Assembly (NCBI GenBank): GCA_025435555.1
Contig: JAIWWG010000066.1
Coordinates: 144,069-208,068 of the forward strand
Length of the DNA: 64,000 bases
Reading direction: 5' to 3'
Source of the DNA: Chytriomyces cf. hyalinus JEL632
Lineage: Eukaryota > Chytridiomycota > Chytridiomycetes > Chytridiales > Chytriomycetaceae
A model generated the notes under the pieces. The model worked only from the letters and a program-made list of their open reading frames with translations. It was not told the DNA's origin and ran no database searches. The first letter of the stretch is position 1. Each line of letters starts with the position of its first letter. A program made the translations under genes and the position numbers. This document shows positions 58,473 through 64,000 of the stretch, in pieces.

Positions 58473-59459
58473 ATGAGTTGGTTCGGCTGTTTTTTGCGAC
58501 GTCTTTTTCTGTTTTTGGAAACTGCGGTCCAATTTAAACTTTTGCCTGAATATCTGACACGCATGTTCTGGCCATCACCGCAGCTGCTCCGAGCCACATA
58601 CCTTGCTGTGGATACAGCGCTCTTTATCGCTTCGGCAATCGATCGTACGAAGCTGTTCCCAGCCCAAACGCAACAGAAGGAAGCTGATGAAGTGAAATCA
58701 ACCACACCCGCCGAATGGGACACCAACGCAAAAACCAACAAGCGCCAATCCAAATCGAAATCTCACCAAAAAAAACAAGCGAAATCCCAAACGACGTCAG
58801 CTTCTTTGCAAGTTGCTGCGAAGCCGTCAAAACCTGAATCATTCCTTGTCCGCATCTTTGCTGATAATCTGCCCGTGCAACTGACGCTCGCGGCTGCTCT
58901 GTTTGTCCTTACAATTATCCAAATCGCAGACTTGGTTTACCTGCGACCGGAAACGTTTTCGGACCCGCTTTCATCGACCCAAATCCGTGGCGCGGGACTT
59001 TCTCTCTGCTTGATTGGTCTACGTCTCTGGGCCATGGCCACACTCGGGGCGCATTTTACATTCACAGTCAGTAAACCACCTGCGCTGATTGAAACGGGTC
59101 CATACGAACACCTTGTGCATCCCAGCTACACTGGAATCATTGGATGGACCGTGTTTCGATTCAGTTTCCTGATGGACAAAACTGGTCCAGTGCTCATGTG
59201 CGCGTTGCGTGGTTTCAATCGCTGGAGAGAGAGCGAATGGGCCGTCACTGCTGGGCTTGAGAGTTTGCAGGATGTGGAGGGTTTGATGGATTTGATGTGG
59301 CTGGTGAGCGTTGTTTCAAGCGGTGTTGCTATAGTTGGGGTTATTTTAGGCATAGTGGTTCGTATTCGGTACGAGGATGCCCAGTTGAGGGCAATGTTTG
59401 GGGACAAGTTTGACAAGTTCCGCGCAGCGAGATGGAAGGTTATTCCGTTTATTTACTAA
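58473..59459 (+). CDS. Isoprenylcysteine methyltransferase-like membrane protein
   Basis: Single exon, 328 residues from ATG 58473 (the frame is open about 110 nt further upstream). The C-terminal half matches the ICMT/phospholipid-methyltransferase fold. It has LGAHFTFTVSKPPALIETGPYEHLVHPSYTG (given in parts: FTFTVS, ETGPYEHLVHPSYTG) and the final RIRYEDAQLRAMFGDKFDKF, the SAM-binding RHPxYxG and xxEExxL equivalents. Several membrane segments are visible (TLAAALFVLTIIQIADLVYL and others). A Lys/Gln-rich cytosolic loop lies at about 100-145. True ICMT would methylate prenylated CaaX proteins at the ER; a related small-molecule methyltransferase cannot be excluded. Confidence 0.75.
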   Translation: MSWFGCFLRRLFLFLETAVQFKLLPEYLTRMFWPSPQLLRATYLAVDTALFIASAIDRTKLFPAQTQQKEADEVKSTTPAEWDTNAKTNKRQSKSKSHQKKQAKSQTTSASLQVAAKPSKPESFLVRIFADNLPVQLTLAAALFVLTIIQIADLVYLRPETFSDPLSSTQIRGAGLSLCLIGLRLWAMATLGAHFTFTVSKPPALIETGPYEHLVHPSYTGIIGWTVFRFSFLMDKTGPVLMCALRGFNRWRESEWAVTAGLESLQDVEGLMDLMWLVSVVSSGVAIVGVILGIVVRIRYEDAQLRAMFGDKFDKFRAARWKVIPFIY

Positions 59460-59590
59460 ACTGGGCAGCTTGGTCTGTTGTTGGATAATCAGCCCTTTTA
59501 TTGATACAAAAAAGTGAATAAAATACGGAACAGCAGAAGCTACTTCTCTTGAAGGATATTAAACTAGAGAACAAAAAGAAAAAGAAAAAA

Positions 59591-60958
59591 TCACAGTCCC
59601 GGATACAATCGAGAAAGCGGGCCTGGCCCATTTTTCTCCTTCCCAGCAGATTCAGGCACATCGATTTGATGGGTTGAAGTGTCAATAATGAGTCGCCGCG
59701 TCAGACCGCGTTTTGTAGCACCTTTTAAGTTGCTGAGGCTGTTTCCTCTGCGCAAAGTGTCACTTGAACTCGCTTGCTCAAGCCCAAGCGTTTGAGCCAA
59801 GACGGACGACGAAGTCAACGTTTCTGGCAATGCCGGTGGGCAGAACAACGCGTCCTGATCAGCAAACGCCTCGCCGGACTCCGAATGAAGCGGGCTCGAC
59901 GCGTTGTTGCTCAACCACTTGCTTGGAATCGCAGGAATCGGCGGCGAAAAGGGAAGCGTAGCTTGCATCCGCGCATTCCCGACCTGTGCGACACCCAGCG
60001 ACCGTGTGTGCCCAGACTTTGGACTCGCTGGCGGTGTGTCTAATGCATTTAATAAATTGCATTTTGGAGTTGCTGCTCCGTATTCATTGTGCAGTACTTG
60101 GGCAACAAGTGCATCCTGGTTCATGGATGACCAGGCTTCCTCCAGTATTTCCTTTTGCTGCTGGTCCATTCTCATTCTTGAAATGGGGCAACTGAACATG
60201 GAAGCACTGCTTATGACTCGGCGAATGGACGGCCGATACTTCCATGATCCCGATGTTGAATGAGTTGAAAGTGCGTCCGAATTTTCGACCGGGGAAGGGT
60301 CTTCAACGATCGACACCGAAACACCCAATTGCCGGCGACGAACAATGGGTGTAGACCCGGGACTTTTACTTCGCCGGTTGGCGGGTGACAGTGGCGAGGC
60401 TGGAGAAAATGAAGACATGGGAGATGGAAGAGATGAATCGGCTAATTCGCATTCGGTGGCTAAAGATTGTGTTGCAGATTTGAGACGCTTCGGAAACAGT
60501 TTTTCAAAGAAGGAGGCAGAGTAAACGTCCGAATGCTCCGTTTCAGTGCTTCTTGATCGCAGCTCAAACAGTGATCTGAACTTTGTCAGACGCCGACTTG
60601 AGGCAGTAACCGAAGCTGGTTTCAATGTCCTCCGTGCGCTTGGGTCGATGGCAAGAGCTGGGAAGGATGCTTCAACTGCGGTTGCAATGAGTTCACTCTG
60701 AACAGAATGTGTGTCGGAGGACGATCTGATTTGCGTTTGGACTTGGACGGCAGCTGAAGGTGCTGAGGTTGATGGATGCGAGGACCCATTCGAATGAGCG
60801 CTAGATTCGGGTTGATGTGGAAGCCCACAGCAGGAGGGTCCTGAGCAGTCGCTGAGCAGAGGTGATTGGCGGAATCTGCGTCTGGCACTACCTTGGCTGT
60901 TTTCGCCTGCTGTAGAAGCGGTGGCAGATGTGCTCGTGTGGTTCGAGTCTCTGTTCAT
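59591..60958 (-). CDS. Ser-rich hypothetical protein
   Basis: Single exon, 455 residues, not recognised. Ser/Pro/Ala-rich and probably disordered, with many S/T-P sites (SSLPSPMSSFSPASPLSP, RSKSPGSTP) and basic patches (RRLTKFRSLFELRSR, KLFPKRLKS, TKRGLTRRL). A more ordered segment near residues 265-295 (MRMDQQQKEILEEAWSSMN) is helical. The length of the uninterrupted frame and its codon-level composition support a gene; possibly a phosphoregulated adaptor. Confidence 0.65.
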   Translation of the reverse strand: MNRDSNHTSTSATASTAGENSQGSARRRFRQSPLLSDCSGPSCCGLPHQPESSAHSNGSSHPSTSAPSAAVQVQTQIRSSSDTHSVQSELIATAVEASFPALAIDPSARRTLKPASVTASSRRLTKFRSLFELRSRSTETEHSDVYSASFFEKLFPKRLKSATQSLATECELADSSLPSPMSSFSPASPLSPANRRSKSPGSTPIVRRRQLGVSVSIVEDPSPVENSDALSTHSTSGSWKYRPSIRRVISSASMFSCPISRMRMDQQQKEILEEAWSSMNQDALVAQVLHNEYGAATPKCNLLNALDTPPASPKSGHTRSLGVAQVGNARMQATLPFSPPIPAIPSKWLSNNASSPLHSESGEAFADQDALFCPPALPETLTSSSVLAQTLGLEQASSSDTLRRGNSLSNLKGATKRGLTRRLIIDTSTHQIDVPESAGKEKNGPGPLSRLYPGL

Positions 60959-61316
60959 CAACTTCAGGTGTGATGTGATGGCTTATGTAAGGAGCGGCTT
61001 GGGATTTGACAAAACGACAAAATCTTACGTTGTTTGCGCACGTACCAGCGAAGCTACTACGGCATGTGCCAAGAAGGGTTTGATGCAATGCAATGCATCG
61101 CAACCGACTGACTGTTGCGTTCTCAGAAACGCAGGCGTTGAGAAAGATTCGGACGTGAAAATGCATTCAAAGTTCACTCAGCCAAACTACTGCAAATCAA
61201 CAAACACTATGAACAGCACATACTGCAGCATACAAACACAAAATAATAGGGAACGAAACAGACACGCATCCTCTCTCCAATAGCAACACGCATGCATGCA
61301 TTTCCTTCGCTCTGCG
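60959..61316. other. Intergenic
   Basis: About 360 nt between two minus-strand hypothetical genes. A 120-codon plus-strand frame (60921-61283) overlaps the gene start and has no recognisable features. ATG-CAATG-CAATG-CAT direct repeats near 61080-61100. Confidence 0.4.
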
Positions 61317-62237
61317 TTAATCCGACTGCCGAAAAAACATGTGCGACAGACGGTTATACCCCTTCCTTGCCAATTGATTTTGCCCCCATTTATTTGATGA
61401 AGACGATGCTGTGGACATGGTGTCTGATCGAATCGTGGAATCGTGCGCTGATGCCGGTACCGCAACGGATTCAACGCACTCTTTAAAGGGCGCCAATATC
61501 GAAAACCCTCGCTTGGGTATATTGTCAAAGCTCGTTGCTTGGTCTTCTGGCCCCAATTTGCATACAGAAAATTGCACTGCTTGAGGTTGTTGAGCTGCTT
61601 TTTGGTAATATAGGCTTGGTGAATGCGTCTCATTCATGGGCAAAGGCGCATTGGGGAGACGAGGTGTCTGAACATTTTTGGCATCACCAGAAACTGGCAC
61701 TGTCGAAAGAGACGAACGTTCTTGCTTGAAAATGAATCTTCTGAAGAGTGAATGCTTCTTTTCGCTTATTTCGTCATGTGGAGCCAAGTTCACGGGTTTT
61801 CCAGAGTTGTGTGACGGAGGTGTGCCACTCTTTGTCCACAGGTGGCGGAGTGAGGATGATGTGGTAGTGAGAGACGGTATATGTGGCAGTAGAGAAGGTG
61901 TCTTTGCTGTTGCAGAGGAAAGAGATCGGATGGAGAAGCGGGAGAGTTTGCGCGACAATTTTGGTGGCTGAACAGAAGGCTGAGCTTCAAGCATGTGGGC
62001 ATCGGAGACAGGGAGTATAGCGGGACAGGCATGTGACGGCGAGTAAGAGTTCAGAGGTGTGAGGGAAATAGGCGGCCTTGGCGCTGAGTCATGTGACAGA
62101 TCCAGTTGAAGCTGGTCGTATGCCTCGTAGGCACGGCGGCACTGGAAGTCGGCATCATCATCGTCTTCCGAGTCGTAGCTGTAGCGTGTCATGTTAGTGT
62201 TGTTGCGCTGCTGGAGCCAGTTCGGTGGTTGCTTCAT
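61317..62237 (-). CDS. Hypothetical protein
   Basis: Single exon, 306 residues, not recognised. The N-terminus is acidic (YDSEDDDDADF) followed by Pro/Ser-rich sequence. A basic Ser-rich segment KLSRKLSRFSIRSLSS has consensus-like kinase sites (RxxS). The C-terminus ends NRLSHMFFRQSD. Composition resembles the neighbouring 455-residue protein but I see no convincing alignment between them. Confidence 0.6.
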   Translation of the reverse strand: MKQPPNWLQQRNNTNMTRYSYDSEDDDDADFQCRRAYEAYDQLQLDLSHDSAPRPPISLTPLNSYSPSHACPAILPVSDAHMLEAQPSVQPPKLSRKLSRFSIRSLSSATAKTPSLLPHIPSLTTTSSSLRHLWTKSGTPPSHNSGKPVNLAPHDEISEKKHSLFRRFIFKQERSSLSTVPVSGDAKNVQTPRLPNAPLPMNETHSPSLYYQKAAQQPQAVQFSVCKLGPEDQATSFDNIPKRGFSILAPFKECVESVAVPASAHDSTIRSDTMSTASSSSNKWGQNQLARKGYNRLSHMFFRQSD

Positions 62238-62515
62238 TTCTGGTTTTGATTGGTCGGTCGCCGGGCCGGTCTTTTGGGTTTTGTGTGCTTGATTTTGAAC
62301 CGAGGGGAATAAACGTGACTCACGGCACCGGAAATGTTGGGTCGCAGACTGGCGACGTGTAAACCCGTTAGTTGTGCTGTGGGGCCCTCATTTGCAACAA
62401 ATGCACCGTGTTTCAGCGTTCGCCTTTTATGAAACCGGTAAAGTCCTTTTCTTTTTGTCCTGTTTGGGCGTCCGTTCGAATAAAACTATCCCGGACAATC
62501 CGACCCCCCCAAAGA

Positions 62516-63022
62516 ATGTACGCGCAGATGCAACCAACGCTCACCCACTCGTTCTTTGAGCCAGCGGCATGCAGGAAGAGAAAGTCATGCGAGAGCGAGA
62601 CCACGCACAATGAGATGGTCGTTGAGACGGTACTCTACTCGCTTTCTTTCCTTTCAACTTCTCAACTGCAACAATTCCAATGCGCCCCTAATCCCACCCT
62701 GCAACCCCGTTAACGAATCCAGACATCAAAGAGAGTCAACTGGTCTGCCGTGGGACCTGATGCGAACGGCATCCCCAATCTGCCACCTACTCCCGCAATG
62801 AGCGACAACTTGCAGATGGACACGGATGCGCATATGGGCATGGTCATGGACACAGAGATGGCGCCAAACTCACTTGGCAGCTATCAATCTCGCAACGCTC
62901 CTGCTTCCGTTCCACATGCGCACACATCGTCGGTCGCAACAAGAGGTTCGGACTGTGCCCTCTGTGCGAGTGGATCGCAGGGTCACCTGCAGCACATCTG
63001 GATGATGCGGGCCGGCCAGTAA
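62516..63022 (+). CDS. Small hypothetical protein, two exons
   Basis: Model: join(62516..62629, 62723..63022), 137 residues, one 93-nt phase-0 intron (GTACTC...CCAG). No family recognised. It has a basic CRKRKSCESE patch that could be a nuclear localisation signal, a Met-rich stretch (MDTDAHMGMVMDTEM) and a CALC pair near the C-terminus. Splicing is inferred from signals only, so the exon join is tentative. Confidence 0.45.
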
Positions 63023-63244
63023 CAGGCACTCTATGAGCGGATGAGCGTAAATCTCGCTGTCCTGTCCCTTCTATCCATTGTCCCTCTCATACAGATTTAC
63101 CCTCTATCTCTATTTAAACTTGTGCCATACATACTCCTTCTTTCTTTCACTCCCCCTTACTTCCTCCCTCGTAATGAAACAGTGTTTCAACTCTCAGTCT
63201 CTCTGATGTCATTGGGCCGATATAAATAAAAATCGGAAGATAAA

Positions 63245-63799
63245 ATGACAGCAACCAACTTGAGTGCAAAGTGGTTCATCGCCACATTCGCCACCTACTT
63301 TGTGCTGCGCAAAAAGATCAAACCGTGGTGGCAGAAAGTATCCAAGAGCCCCGTGTTCATCTTCATCGTCATCATCGTGTGTGTCTCGGTTCTGCATCAT
63401 TTTGTTCTGAGGCCGTATCAGCATGATGCTGTTGGGGATATTCCCGCGCATCACGTGTCTGTTCCGAAAGCCGTCGTGCCCGCGGGTGCTGGTGATGCTG
63501 TAAAAGTTCGAGGCAGTTGGATGGATCGAATCGGAAGGATTGGGAAAGGGTTCAATGATATGGCTCATCCAGGAGACAGGTGACATAATCCTTTTCGCAG
63601 CATAGTGGCATTTTTGACACGTTTGTTTTTCTTTGAACAAATCAGGGCTGACGACGAGGAAGAGGAACAAGGAAACAGTAATCGAGAAGCATTTGAAGAT
63701 TTTGTGCCCAGAGATCCTCCGCCTGCACAAGCGCAACGCCGAATGCCTCGGAGTTTGGAAGGGTTTCTGCATAGCGTTGGAATTCACGTGAATGGGTGA
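63245..63799 (+). CDS. Small membrane protein, unknown family
   Basis: Model: join(63245..63579, 63646..63799), 162 residues, one 66-nt intron (GTGACA...ATCAG). Two hydrophobic segments lie near the N-terminus, about residues 9-21 (WFIATFATYFVL) and 37-56 (VFIFIVIIVCVSVLHHFVL), with LRKKIKPWWQK between them. The rest is polar, ending in an acidic DDEEEEQ run and a Pro/Arg-rich tail. No family recognised. Confidence 0.6.
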
Positions 63800-64000
63800 A
63801 GTTGGGAGGGTGTGAGCCAACTCTTGCATCTGGGCATATATTTTATATTTTAATTTTATATTTTACCAATTTATCACCCACGGATGAGTTAAAATGTTTT
63901 CATTTGGATGAAAAGGCAACTCGTATGAATAAAACCTCAACACGCGCGTTTGAATGACAAATCAAAAACTCGTGTGGATGAAAGCCAATATTCATCCACA
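63800..64000. repeat. AT-rich 3' flank with GGATGAA-like repeats
   Basis: After a T/A-rich 3' flank, GGATGA recurs at 63882, 63906 and 63976, with an inverted TCATCC at 63992. A 17-mer, AACTCGTRTGRATRAAA, occurs at 63918-63934 and 63967-63983, 49 nt apart. The window edge cuts it off, so its extent is unknown. Confidence 0.5.

Overview
This window reads as nuclear DNA of a flagellated (zoosporic) fungus, most likely a chytrid. Nearly every gene is split by short introns with GT...AG ends, mostly 50-130 nt. The gene content is fungal: KIN4-type kinase, SLM1-like protein, RIB1, SNO/PDX2, RMD5/GID2, ALG12. Two genes, CCDC39 and CCDC113/CFAP263, encode axonemal proteins that only organisms with motile cilia keep. 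Exon joins were worked out by hand from splice signals, reading phase and family similarity. They are models, not transcript-verified.

Layout. 1-3.7 kb: two convergent homeobox genes with an intron at the same place in recognition helix 3. 4.6-7.7 kb: a CBM21 protein phosphatase 1 targeting subunit. 8.0-10.4 kb: a tail-anchored MYND protein and a decayed 4-coumarate-CoA-ligase-like pseudogene. 10.9-13.1 kb: ALG12. 13.5-21.6 kb: three minus-strand genes, RMD5/GID2, CCDC39 (16 exons) and an SLM1-like F-BAR/PH protein. 22.2-28.5 kb: a very long DUSP23-like phosphatase divergent from a KIN4-like kinase. 29.2-41.2 kb: a surface/secretory cluster made of two paralogous multipass membrane proteins of unknown family, a thioredoxin-like ER protein, two secreted six-cysteine-module proteins and a small secreted protein. 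RIB1 and a small hypothetical gene lie among them. 41.5-48.1 kb: RNA polymerase I subunit RPA12, eIF5B (12 exons) and the PDX2/SNO glutaminase. 48.2-52.9 kb: a Ty1/copia integrase relic, CCDC113, a MARCH5-like RING-CH ligase and RNA polymerase II subunit RPB9. 53.1-63.8 kb: a large Sel1-repeat protein, an isoprenylcysteine-methyltransferase-like protein and four unrecognised genes.

Most identified genes are housekeeping and do not form a pathway together. The recurring themes are the secretory pathway and cell surface (ALG12, thioredoxin-like protein, the membrane paralogs, the cysteine-module proteins), zoospore motility (CCDC39, CCDC113), ubiquitin ligation (RMD5, MARCH5-like) and signalling (KIN4-like, SLM1-like, DUSP, PP1 subunit). 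Strongest candidates for something undescribed are the six-cysteine module pair at 38.99-40.84 kb and the paralogous membrane proteins at 29.2-31.1 and 35.1-38.8 kb.
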